Source: Acanthamoeba sp. SK_2022b (lineage: Eukaryota; Discosea; Longamoebia; Acanthamoebidae). Taken from it: 17,694 nucleotides of DNA. Both the position numbers and the translations under genes were made by a program. The stretch's first letter is position 1. Every line of letters begins with the position of its first letter. Under the pieces are notes generated by a model. That model saw nothing but the letters and a program-made list of their open reading frames with translations. It was not told the origin of the DNA and did not search any database. Shown one piece after another: positions 8,966 to 17,694 of the stretch. The stretch lies in NCBI GenBank assembly GCA_027943245.1, contig JANDJZ010000771.1:1-17694 (forward strand), given 5' to 3'.

Positions 8966-10265
8966 AGCTTCCGCGCCAACACAGCTCGCATCGAAATCAA
9001 CAACGCACACACCACACTACATTACACCACAGACGAGTGCTTTTCTGTACATATTCACACAATAACGTTTACACCACACAAGCGCAATCCGCCACACACC
9101 GCACGCAAACACAATACAAGGCGCTTGGACTAGCATGTTGGTCCTTTCTTTCAACTCAGACGGGAACAATTTTTTTCCACCGAAGTTGGTTGATAGCTTA
9201 TCTGTCTGTATGGTGTGGAGATCAAAGCACAAGCCATTTCCTGTCCTCCGCGTCACTGCGGTGCAGTCCTGCTCAAGGGCAGTGTGGGGTGTTGCGTGTT
9301 GTCCACCATAATCGCGAGATAGGGTGATGTGAAGGTGAATACGAAGACAGGGAGCACGGCCCATGGCAATCCCGGCTTCATGCACACGTGACAGACACGC
9401 CGCCAGTCCTCGACTCGCACAAACATGCACGCAAACGTACACCGCGCAACAACCACGTGACAAGCACACAGGCAGTAACCAGCGCACAGTGCCATTCTTT
9501 TGTTTTTCTGATTGCGAACCACAACCGCTAAGCCAGCCGGCGAATTTGTCATTGAGTAAGCCCAGGTGCCCACATTGTAGGACGGAGGAGCGCCCATGGT
9601 AAAGGTGTTACTTCGTATTAACAACATTCAATGATCGTCAACCACTCCACACCCACCGCAGCCGCTTCTCCTTTTGCTTTCCTGGCTCTTTTCAACCGGA
9701 GAGCAAGTTTTTTTGCTTCTCAGCAACTACATTCTTCTTGGCGACTCATTGCTCAGGCTGCAAGCTTATGGAGTTAGTGTGGTGTGCTCCCATGGTCAAC
9801 GCCTGGTGTTCAAGTTCGGCACAATGTGCATCTCGGTCACCAGAAGGTAACCCCTGGTCCTGATCGGTCGTGGCTGCGGTGCACACTGTCACCATGCTAC
9901 CATTGTCCTGGAGCACTGGCATGGCATAAAAACGCTTGCTTTCGCTTTGAACAACACACTCGACACACACACAAGGCCGTTTCTCCACCATATTGACCAC
10001 TACAGCACCACCCACAAACCATCAGCGGCTCTGCAATGTCTTCATTGCCTGTTACCGCGCCTAGACCAGCCCCTGCTGAACAGCACAGCCTCTCCTGCAG
10101 CTCAGACAACCTGAAGTTGGGCGGCCACCCGGTGCTGAAGCTGGGCACCTTGCTCGTACACCAAAATGACCTCGACCAGACCCACCCCACCTCCGGCCGT
10201 ATCTCCTCTCCCCTCCAGCTTGTGCTCATGTTTGACTGAGCACCTGTACTGCTCTTGGTAAATGT
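8966..10265. other. Long intergenic stretch with no supported gene
   Basis: About 1.3 kb lies between the Bet1-like stop and the putative poly(A) site of the next gene. Base composition is nearer 50% GC than in the coding regions. Short open frames exist on both strands, for example minus-strand frames starting near 9597 (MGAPPSYNVGTWAYSMTNSP) and 9996 (MVEKRPCVC...). None shows a recognisable domain, a convincing exon chain or consistent coding bias. ACCATGGGNGC occurs twice on the minus strand (near 9600 and 9795) in unrelated frames. It may hold UTR sequence, a noncoding RNA, or a degenerate or fast-evolving gene. Confidence 0.5.
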
Positions 10266-10271
10266 TTTATT
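10266..10271 (-). terminator. Poly(A) signal AATAAA for the secreted-protein gene
   Basis: Plus-strand TTTATT (AATAAA on the minus strand) lies 83 nt beyond the stop codon at 10355, a normal 3'-UTR length for compact genes. Confidence 0.5.
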
Positions 10272-10354
10272 ACAACAGTATGATGATGGTGTGTTGGTGC
10301 ACGTTCGTGAGCACTTCACGAAGCTGCAGGGAAGTAGAGAGGTGAGACGAGAGT

Positions 10355-11656
10355 TCAGCTGGATGCCCGAGGCGCCTGCTGGTCGTGCTGCTGGATCAGC
10401 TGGACGTGGTGCATGACCGCCGGCCAGGTGTTGTTGGTCCACACCGAGGGCGCGATGGAGACGTTGTTCTCGGGGGGAAGCAGCTCTTGGTGCGACACGA
10501 CAGTGTGCCTGCCATCGGGGCTTCGAGTGACCACGGCCTGCCACTCCCACGAGCCGCTGTTGGTGTTGTGGGGCTGCTCGGCCTTGAGGGTCATCGGGAT
10601 CACCAGCACGTTGACTGCTTCGGCCTTGGCCTCCACAACGCGGCGCAGCACCGCAGGCTGGTTCTCCGCTGCTTGGGCGAAGGCGCTCGTGACGGCCCGC
10701 AAGAGGTTGGCCTGCGAGAGGACCCACCGGGGCGACGACGGCTCAGCGCGAGTGGCCAGTCCCGTGGCTCCTTCATTTGCTACTGTCGCCACGGGGCTGC
10801 TGACGTCGCCCAAAGTCGAGGCGGCCAGGAGCTCGACCACGTTGGCCGATCGCCTCTTGACTTTGACCCTCTCTGCAGCGGGCGACCACATGCGGAAATC
10901 CTGGCCCTTGTCCGTCAGCTGGATGTCCAGCTCGGGCACGTCCATCTCGGGATGGCCGTCGCCACCACCGGCACCCTTGTTGGTCGACGTGGCGTTCTCG
11001 TCGATCAGAGCGAGCAGTTTGAGGTTGCGCTGCACGTCGAGAGACGACCTGAGCTTCATCTGGCTGATGCCGCTCATGCTCAGGCGCACGCCGTGGCCCA
11101 CTTTGATGATTCGGACGGGGCCGGCGTCGATCTGGTGCGGCAGCCGCATGACCGGGTCGTACAGCTGATGGTCCAGGTAGAGCACCAGCGGTCCCTCTAG
11201 CTCCACGTCGGGGAAGACTGGCGCGTCGTCCGGTCGCGGGATGGCCGGTAGGACGGCAGTGGCCGAGGGGAGCGTCCAGAGCGGAGCGAGGGGCCGCACG
11301 GGCTGGAGGTGGACAAAGTCCGAGTGTTGAGTGAAGGCGTAGGACGAGGGGAGGCGGTCGTCGATGTGGGAGATCTCGATGATGCCCGAGAAGGCGAGCG
11401 CCCTCCCAAGCTGGACGCCATCCACTTGGACTGCGTCGAGGGTGAGGTGCTGGTCAAGCGGCCTGTAGGAGTTGATGACCTTGACGGCATCGTGTGCGGC
11501 GTCGTCGAGCGCCAGGCGCCATTCCTCCATGTGTGTGGTGTCTACCTTCAGGAATGTGTGTGGCAGGTAGCGGTGGGAATCCGGTAAGGTCAGAGCAAGC
11601 CCCACAGACAGGAGGGTGGCCAGTAAGAGAATGGCTGCTTTGCTGTTGTAGGCCAT
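10355..11656 (-). CDS. Secreted protein of unknown function, single exon, 433 aa
   Basis: I do not recognise the family. The protein opens with a clear signal peptide (about residues 1-24: basic start, then AAILLLATLLSVGLALTL). There is no second hydrophobic segment long enough for a membrane span, so it should be secreted or lumenal. Three N-glycosylation sequons are present (N221-A-T, N398-V-S, N408-N-T). The chain alternates short polar and hydrophobic runs (for example GPLVLYLDHQ, VRLSMSGISQMKL), suggesting a beta-rich fold. A basic cluster VKVKRRS at 264-270 could be a proprotein cleavage site separating two halves. There is not a single cysteine in 433 residues. Unlike its neighbours it has no intron. 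GC-rich third positions and an uninterrupted frame with a good ATG make it a real gene. A shorter plus-strand frame over the same DNA is judged a shadow. Confidence 0.8.
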   Translation of the reverse strand: MAYNSKAAILLLATLLSVGLALTLPDSHRYLPHTFLKVDTTHMEEWRLALDDAAHDAVKVINSYRPLDQHLTLDAVQVDGVQLGRALAFSGIIEISHIDDRLPSSYAFTQHSDFVHLQPVRPLAPLWTLPSATAVLPAIPRPDDAPVFPDVELEGPLVLYLDHQLYDPVMRLPHQIDAGPVRIIKVGHGVRLSMSGISQMKLRSSLDVQRNLKLLALIDENATSTNKGAGGGDGHPEMDVPELDIQLTDKGQDFRMWSPAAERVKVKRRSANVVELLAASTLGDVSSPVATVANEGATGLATRAEPSSPRWVLSQANLLRAVTSAFAQAAENQPAVLRRVVEAKAEAVNVLVIPMTLKAEQPHNTNSGSWEWQAVVTRSPDGRHTVVSHQELLPPENNVSIAPSVWTNNTWPAVMHHVQLIQQHDQQAPRASS

Positions 11657-12226
11657 GCTATGGTGTTGGGTTGGGCGTGTTGTGCACGTTGGGTGTTTAG
11701 CAACTGTACGGGTTGAGTTGGCAAGCCAAATGGAGTGATGTCACAGCCGCTTGGATTGGTCCACGCATCACATTCCAATCGTGTTTGCACAGCCAATGGA
11801 AACCTATGCGTAATTTCGGCCCTGATTACGGGGCAAAGGAAACGAGGAAATTGTTGTTAAAATTGATACAAGTTCGGCGGTGTCGCAGCAGACTGCACGC
11901 CGGAGCACCACCGCGAACTTGGCCAAGAGCCAACGCCATGGAGAGCTTGAGAGGGCGCGTATGTGGCGCTTTAAAGCCAGAAACGCTTTCGTTTCTACGG
12001 TGCTGGTAGTTCATGTCCATCTTTGGATGGTTAAGTGCGTTCGAAAACAAAAATACCAAAAAAGGAGGGCAACAAGAAAACGGTCAAGGTTGCTCGGCTC
12101 TACATCAACTTCTTGGCCCCTCTTCGCCATCTTTGTCCCTCTCTTCGGACGAGACGGCCACTGCGCTACTACACCTGTACGAGGAGTCAGAAAGCTGAAG
12201 GCGACAGAGATCTGGCCTGAGGCAAG
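11657..12226. promoter_or_regulatory. Divergent promoter region with clustered CCAAT boxes
   Basis: This 570-nt segment lies between the divergent starts of the secreted-protein gene and the RhoGEF gene. Three CCAAT pentamers occur within 43 nt: 11755-11759 (minus orientation), 11775-11779 and 11793-11797 (plus). They sit 99-141 nt upstream of the secreted-protein ATG, a usual distance for NF-Y-type sites. Nearer the RhoGEF there is an ATG-initiated frame at 12013 (MSIFGWLSAFENKN...) that may be a 5' exon or simply leader. No other gene is supported. Confidence 0.4.
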
Positions 12227-15200
12227 ATGAGCGCATCTGCCCTTGCTCAAGCATCTCCCGCCTCTTCTTCAAGCTACTCCCCTCCCACCCGCAGTGCTCG
12301 AAGCGGGAGCCTCCATCGAACTCGCGCCCTCCGCGAATTACATCTCCAAGAGAACCAGGATGATGAAGAACCTACCAAGGTGGAGGAGGTGAAGAAGCAA
12401 CTACAGGAATCGGTGGCCTCCTATTTTGATAGGCTGCAGGAAGAGGAGCGCGAGAGGCGCAAGCAAGAGCGCGAGGAGCGCGAGAGGAAGCGACGCCTTC
12501 CGATCCTGTTGATGGTACGTGCCAGCCCAACATCTGCTTCAGCCACATATGCCTGCTTCTTCTGAGTCTCCCACAACCTTGGCTTGCACGCTGACCAGGT
12601 GACCTTGCCGGACTGGGTTGGCGGCGAGACACACGAGATCATCCTCGGGCACGACTGTTTGATCGACGAAGTCAAAGTATGTGCGCTTACTCATATCGCA
12701 CGCAGCTGTCGCTGCGTTGGGCACCCACCACCGACGCTCTCTCTCTCTCTCTTTGTGGCGCTTATTCTCGTGTTCTTGTGGCCTTCATCTCGTGCCCCGT
12801 GCACTCACCTCTTCATGTCCGCTGCAGCAAACAATTTGGAAACAAATCCCAGCGTTGTGGGACACACAAAAGGACGACTACGACCTCACTTTCGATGGAA
12901 GGTGCGGCCCCATTCCCTGCTGGCGCAGCATCCCGCCTTTTTTTTGGCTGATTGGTGGTTGATTCACCCCAATCGCCTTCAGCTACGTGCTGGACGTCGA
13001 GTTCTGCAAGCTGCTGTCCATCACAGTGGTAAGCTCATACTTCGCCAAACACAACAAAGTCCCTCTCAGCGTCATCACGAAGAAGGTTGCCATAGGCCGG
13101 TACGACCCCATGCTCCCACAAACAGCCGCGTGGATAACGCGCCACTCACCCTTTGGCGCCGTCTTGTACGGTGATCTTGGCATGCACAGAGCGATGCCAG
13201 GACGGAAGCCCCTGGCCACTAGCACATCGAGCATTGTGGCGTCGACTTCGGCCCGCAGTCTGTCAAGCAATCTGCCCCCGCTGCTGTCGAACTCTCAGGG
13301 AACTACCGCCGGGCCTGTCGTTCGAGCCGCGTCGACACCGACCGACGAGGACGACCACAAGAAGCGTGCAACACAGATCGCCCAAAAGCTCAGCGAAACG
13401 CAGGTCTGCCGCTTCGGTCTCCTCCGTTCCAGCCGTGCGTGTGAGCGTTCCTGCTCGTCTTGACTGACCGGGCAAGCTTGCCTCGACCACTATCACATCA
13501 AAACAGGGCGCCTATTACAAGATGCAGACTCAGGTTCGGGAGCTGCAGAGCGCGTACCGAAAGGAGCTGGATCAGTGCCTCTCGAACATCGCGCTGACCA
13601 ACGTCATACGACAAGCCGACGAGGCGGGCCTCAAGAAGCGAACCACGGAGGAGGCGGCGGCCGAGGCCCTGGTCGAAGCCGAAGTCGATTCGGAGGCCGC
13701 GTCTGAGATCTCCGATGTCTACACCGAGGGCGAGGACGAGGACGAGGAGGGAGCCGAGGACGACGAGTGCGTGGCCGACTACGACGAACTCGGACCGGGG
13801 GCGACGGTCAACGAAACCGAGCTGGCCCTGCGGTTCTTCAACAATCGCAAGGAGCTGCTGGAGCGGATAGTCAAAGATCTGCAGGAGGTGCTCGACTCCA
13901 ATCACCTGTTGCTCGCCGAGACGCAGCAATCGACGGCGAAACTGCCTACGGACACGAAGAAGCGCGCTGCGGTCGGCAGCGGCCAGGGGACCAAGACACC
14001 ACCGCAGACGCCGCTCCCGCCCCTTCCGCCGCACGCCAGGGCCCGATCGGCTGCCTTCCCTACCTTGATGAGGGTCAGCGAGATGATGGAGACCGAGGCC
14101 ATCCAAAAGACCAACAAGACAGAGGACAAGGACAGCGCGTTCGACGAGGAGGAGAAGGAGAGGTACCTCCTCGTGCGTGGATGGTTGTGTTTCCAATGGA
14201 GACTCATATCCGTGAGGTGTCTCAGGCAAAGGAAGAGACTGCTGACGCCACTCGAGCGAACGCGCGAAGAGTTCTACGAGACGGAGGAGAGTTACGTGGC
14301 AGGCCTGGCCATAATCGTCAAGGTTTGTCCTCCTTTTTATTTGATGGTATTATTATATTATCTGATAAAAATCCAATTTCTGGATTTCTTGCTGACGTGG
14401 CCGCCACGCGCATAGGTCTACTTGGCGGGCGTTTCGGCCATTTTGAGCCCCAGCGATCTGGAGACGATCTTCTCCAACGTCGCCACCATTTTCGAGATCC
14501 ACAAGAACCTCCTGGCTGATATCTCCCACATCAAGGACAAGGAGCGCGCCCAAAGTGAGTACTCCAGCTTCCACCGCTTCCCATTACCACCGCGCCATTC
14601 GATCTGATGTCCCTTTGTCGGCGTCTGTGATCTGTGTTCGGTGTGGATCCAGCGGGCAAGTCCTTCGGTGATTCGCTCAAGGGGTTCATTCCATTCCTGA
14701 AGATGTACACAGTCGTATGTGGCCCTCCTCCCTCTGTAACGTGACAGCGGTGTTGTCGATCGATTGCTACGCACGCCCGCCACTCCAAATTGATCACAAC
14801 ACACCTCTTTCAGTATATCAACGCATTCGACGATGCCAACAAGCGTATCGCCGAACTAATGAGCACTTCCAAGAAGTTTGCAGCCTATCTACAAGGTAAA
14901 ACACTCGCCGCAGCGATGCCTCCTTAAATATCGAGACGCTTACCAACCACGTGCCGTCTCTGAATCCAGAGGGCCAGGCGCGGCCGGAGTGCAAGAAGCT
15001 GGATCTGATCTCATATCTGATCATGCCCGTCCAGCGCCTGCCCCGCTACGAGCTGTTGCTGAGGGATCTCATCAGGCTCACCCCGCCCGAAGACTCCGAG
15101 CATCCCAAGCTTAGCTCGCTCTTGGGTACGCACGACGATTCTTACTGTTGCAAGAACACTGGGTCTTGTTTGTGTTGTTGTGTTGTGTTGTGTTGTGTTG

Positions 15201-16533
15201 TGTTGTGTTGTGTTGTGTTGTGTTGTGTTGTGTTGTGTTGTGTTGTGTTGTTGGCGCATTGTTGATCGAGCTGACCGTTGCAATCAGAGGCTGTGGTGGC
15301 GGTCAACAAGCATGTGAACGAGAGCAAGAAGAATGCCGAGCTCAGACAAAAGTGCGTGGACGATAGCATCACAGCTGCGGGCAATTACATGCAAAAGCCT
15401 GATCTGTCGCGTTCTGTCATCGTCGCCTAGGCTGTACAAGCTGCAGGTCTCGATCAAGGATAAGGTCGACATTTTTTCGCGGGTCAACCGGCAGTTGGTC
15501 AAGGAGGGGTCCTTCCTGTCCTACGAGCTCCGAGCGCAGGACCAGGGCAAGGAGATGGCTTCGTAAGTGTGATGGATTGCAACACACTCGCGCGCGCAAC
15601 ACACGCAACTCTCGCACACAGTACACGGTGCTCACAATCTCTTCCGTACAACAGGGATAGGTTCACGGGGCCTTCGCAACACTCGCGGCAGAACGTGGAG
15701 GGCATCAGCTTGCTCAACGTCTCGCTGAAGAGGCTGCCCTTCAAGGAGCATTACTTCTTCCTCTTTGACGACTACCTGCTCGAGGTCTCGCTTCCCAAGC
15801 GCAGCGGAAAATACAAATTCATTCGGTACGCACACACTACCCACGCGCGCACACGCATGCAACTCGCAAGCGCAAGTCGGGGCTCATCTGCGTGCGGACA
15901 GGAAGGTCGAGCTCAGAGGCATCGCATCGGTGCTGCCCTGGGAGAAGGACAAGGAGCGCGAGCTCAAGGACCTGTTTCCTCCGCAATCTGACCTGAACCA
16001 TCCAGGCCCCGTATGTGTTTATCGATCCTACTCTCTTTCCCAGTTTCACCACTCTGACACTCGAGCTTGCGCATGTGTGCTGCGTGTGCTGTGTGTGCTG
16101 TGTGTGCTGTGTGTGCTGTGTTTGAAGAATGTGTCGAACGGGATCATGATGCTGAGCCCGGCCATAGCGGAAGAGGATGACAAGTTGGTACTGATCAGGG
16201 CCACCACACTCCCCAGGCGCAGTCGTGCAGCAGAGAAAGCGCACAGGCTCACACGACTCCTATCTGCCGCCAGGTGCTCTCGGTGCTGGAGGGAGCCTCC
16301 AAGCGCTTCCTCTACAAGTTCAAGACCACCACCGAGCGCGGCGAGTGGATCGACATCCTCAACAAACAGACCGTCAAATGTACGCGCGCAGCAGCCGCTA
16401 AGCCGTTTCGACTTGCCTAACTCCCTCCCCATCCTATGCACGCGCTTCGCTTTGCCGACGTCGCAGGCAAGGCGGACCCATCGAGTGCTGTCCCGGAAGC
16501 GGAAACAGTGGTATCGCCTCTCACCTCTCTTCT

Positions 16534-16631
<98 letters not shown>

Positions 16632-17205
16632 CGTGTGCGTGTGCGTGCGTGGCTTACTTCGTCTTCTCTACGATAGGATCGAGGACTGCAGTCCTCGCTC
16701 AGCAACCTGCTTGGCTTCAGCCCTGCATCGAGTACCCGCTTCCCACCTCGGGTGGTCTTGCTGTGGTAGTGTCGCGTCGCTAACACGCACCGTCGTTTGT
16801 GTCGTGTGTGTGTGCAGTGCTCACGCCACGAGAGGTGAAGAAGCCCAAGAAGTCAAAGAAGTCAAAGTCTAAGAAGCTCGCTTCGTCGCTCGTCACGAGC
16901 AAGAAGAAGCGCTCGTCCGACTGCGCGCCGGCTCTCGACTCGCCGTCCACGCCATCGCGGCCAGGCGACAGGAACTCGGCCGACATCTCCATCGTGCGGG
17001 TGGTCTCGGGCGAGAACCGCGGCGTGCCGCCGGTCATGCGCAGCGCGAGCAGCCTGTCCGTGACCTCGAGCGCCAAGACCTCACCCTCGCCCCGAGAGAG
17101 AAAGGAGAAGAAGGAGAAAGAGAAGAAGGAAAAGAAGGAGAAGAAGGAGAAGAAGGAGAAGAAGGACAAGGGCGCCGGCGTGCTTGCGGCGGAGCACCAC
17201 GACAA

Positions 17206-17236
<31 letters not shown>

Positions 17237-17659
17237 AACAACAACAAAACCGTCGACAAGATCACCGGCAGCGAGGCGCGACGGAGCAAGAGCCTGGGCC
17301 CCGCGCGATCCAAGGCGCTGCTCAAGGAGATCAGCAAGGATTTGGAGGAACGCGCCCTGAGGTCGTCGTGCGACGACTTGGCCGTGGCGGACGCAGCAGG
17401 GGCGGCAGTCAGCGACATGCAGCTGCGACTGGACAGCAAGTTGGGCGTCTTGATGAGGCGAGGAGCTGTCAAGCTGACGCCCTCCATCTTCGCTGGCGTA
17501 GACTCGCCCACGAGCCCGACGTCGGCAGGGACCTCCAGTTGGGCGGCCTGGTCGCCTCGGGGCGCACTAGACCTGTCTACCGCGCTCGAGGCCAAGCCTC
17601 GACGAAAGGAGTCAATCAAAGAACGCAAGCGGTCCAGCACCAACAGCAAGCAGTCTTGA
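12227..17659 (+). CDS. Rho guanine-nucleotide exchange factor, DH-PH (19 exons, 1211 aa)
   Basis: Predicted activator of Rho/Rac GTPases. Exons: 12227-12514, 12599-12676, 12828-12901, 12983-13403, 13507-14162, 14226-14322, 14416-14554, 14653-14714, 14814-14895, 14970-15125, 15288-15351, 15431-15562, 15655-15825, 15902-16010, 16128-16187, 16274-16379, 16467-16510, 16677-16731, 16818-17659; 3636 nt. Residues 1-96 are Ser-rich then a charged helix. About 97-165 resembles a PI3K adaptor-binding/ubiquitin-like domain (LPDWVGGETHEI, DDYDLTFDGSYVLDVE). About 287-500 is helical and acidic. The DH domain spans about 517-710: TREEFYETEESYVAGL (CR1), then LISYLIMPVQRLPRYELLLRDL (CR3), then VVAVNKHVNESKK. 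The PH domain spans about 730-895: KHYFF-type strand (KEHYFFLFDDYLLEVSL) to the C-terminal helix RGEWIDILNKQ. The tail is Lys-rich, with KEKKEKK repeats, an Asp/Asn run and Ser-rich segments. The start ATG has a purine at -3 but an upstream exon is possible. Exons 17 and 18 are the least certain. Confidence 0.82.
15171..15250 (+). repeat. (TGTTG)n pentanucleotide array in RhoGEF intron 10
   Basis: About 15 tandem copies of a five-base unit lie in intron 15126-15287. The array reads UGUUG in the sense RNA. The unit does not keep a reading frame; the CCVVL-type peptides across it are artefacts. Confidence 0.95.
16077..16120 (+). repeat. CTGTGTGTG-type tandem repeat in RhoGEF intron 14
   Basis: Four near-identical units of about ten bases (TGTGTGCTG core) end just upstream of the acceptor TTTGAAG of intron 16011-16127. 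Confidence 0.85.
16535..16651 (+). repeat. (GT)n microsatellite in RhoGEF intron 17
   Basis: About 95 nt of perfect GT repeat followed by GT/GC variants, inside intron 16511-16676 and starting about 25 nt after its donor. UG repeats in the sense RNA. Confidence 0.95.
17099..17169 (+). repeat. In-frame GAGAAGAAG coding repeat (Lys/Glu tail) of the RhoGEF
   Basis: Tandem AAGGAGAAG-type units encode repeated KEKKEKK inside the final exon. Further on, at about 17203-17247, a second in-frame repeat (AACGAC/AACAAC) encodes an Asn/Asp run. Both are translated, unlike the intronic microsatellites. Confidence 0.9.
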
Positions 17660-17694
17660 GAGCACTTGCGTTGCGCTTGCGTGTAGCAGCCCAA

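Noticed and set aside
9363..9602. Short plus-strand frame with CPHC, and minus-strand frames near 9017-9627, as a gene
   Set aside because: No domain, weak codon bias and no coherent exon chain. Reported only as an unexplained region.
10277..10290. Box C-like ATGATGA suggesting a C/D snoRNA
   Set aside because: No CTGA box D with terminal stem was found at a suitable distance.
10385..11200. Overlapping 271-aa plus-strand open frame opposite the secreted-protein gene
   Set aside because: The antisense frame has no signal peptide or recognisable motif. It is a typical GC-rich shadow of the 433-aa frame.
12987..13403. An intron within RhoGEF exon 4 starting at the GTAAGC near 13029
   Set aside because: A good-looking donor exists, but the frame stays open for 158 codons. 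No acceptor gave a better protein join, so it was left as exon, with some doubt.
15171..15250. Cys-Val-Leu and Gln-His-Asn-Thr repeat peptides over the TGTTG array
   Set aside because: They are products of a pentanucleotide repeat inside an intron of the DH domain. Removing the intron restores the expected SSLL-EAVVAVNKHV join.
16780..17694. Minus-strand 304-aa frame opposite the RhoGEF tail
   Set aside because: It is the mirror of the Lys-rich coding repeat (runs of Phe-Ser and Leu-Ser). The plus-strand exon connects to the PH domain.

Overview
The window looks like nuclear DNA of a GC-rich, intron-dense free-living amoeba, most likely Acanthamoeba or a close relative. That assignment is inference: coding DNA is GC-rich, almost every gene is split by many 60-220 nt introns, gene spacing is tight, and the protein set is plainly eukaryotic. 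No bacterial operon, CRISPR array, transposon or tRNA gene was recognised. All exon boundaries come from reading GT-AG (once GC-AG) signals and protein conservation by eye. Every multi-exon model closes in frame on a multiple of three.

Seven protein genes lie in strictly alternating orientation. (1) 122-1189 (+): tRNA-splicing endonuclease subunit Sen54. (2) 1275-1582 (-): ribosomal protein eL29. (3) 1921-3495 (+): Cet1-type mRNA-capping RNA 5'-triphosphatase. (4) 3678-7947 (-): a 17-exon WW/FF-domain protein like TCERG1/CA150. (5) 8324-8965 (+): a Bet1-like ER-Golgi SNARE. (6) 10355-11656 (-): an unrecognised, intronless, cysteine-free secreted protein. (7) 12227-17659 (+): a 19-exon RhoGEF (DH-PH) with an unusual N-terminal module. 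Because orientations alternate, promoters are shared head-to-head (1583-1920, 7948-8323, 11657-12226) and 3' ends are convergent (1190-1274, 3496-3677, 8966-10354).

The first four genes all serve RNA maturation or translation: tRNA splicing, the ribosome, mRNA capping, and transcription elongation/splicing. The last three concern membrane traffic, secretion and Rho signalling. The segment 8966-10265 is the one long stretch with no supported gene.

Introns carry much of the unusual structure: long dinucleotide tracts (mostly UG in the sense strand), a TGTTG array, poly-G runs near acceptor sites, two AT-rich islands, a probable GC-AG intron, and two 63-nt introns that are in frame and stop-free. 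The clearest candidates for something undescribed are the PI3K-adaptor-binding/ubiquitin-like module at the RhoGEF N-terminus, the cysteine-free secreted protein, and the unexplained 1.3 kb gap.
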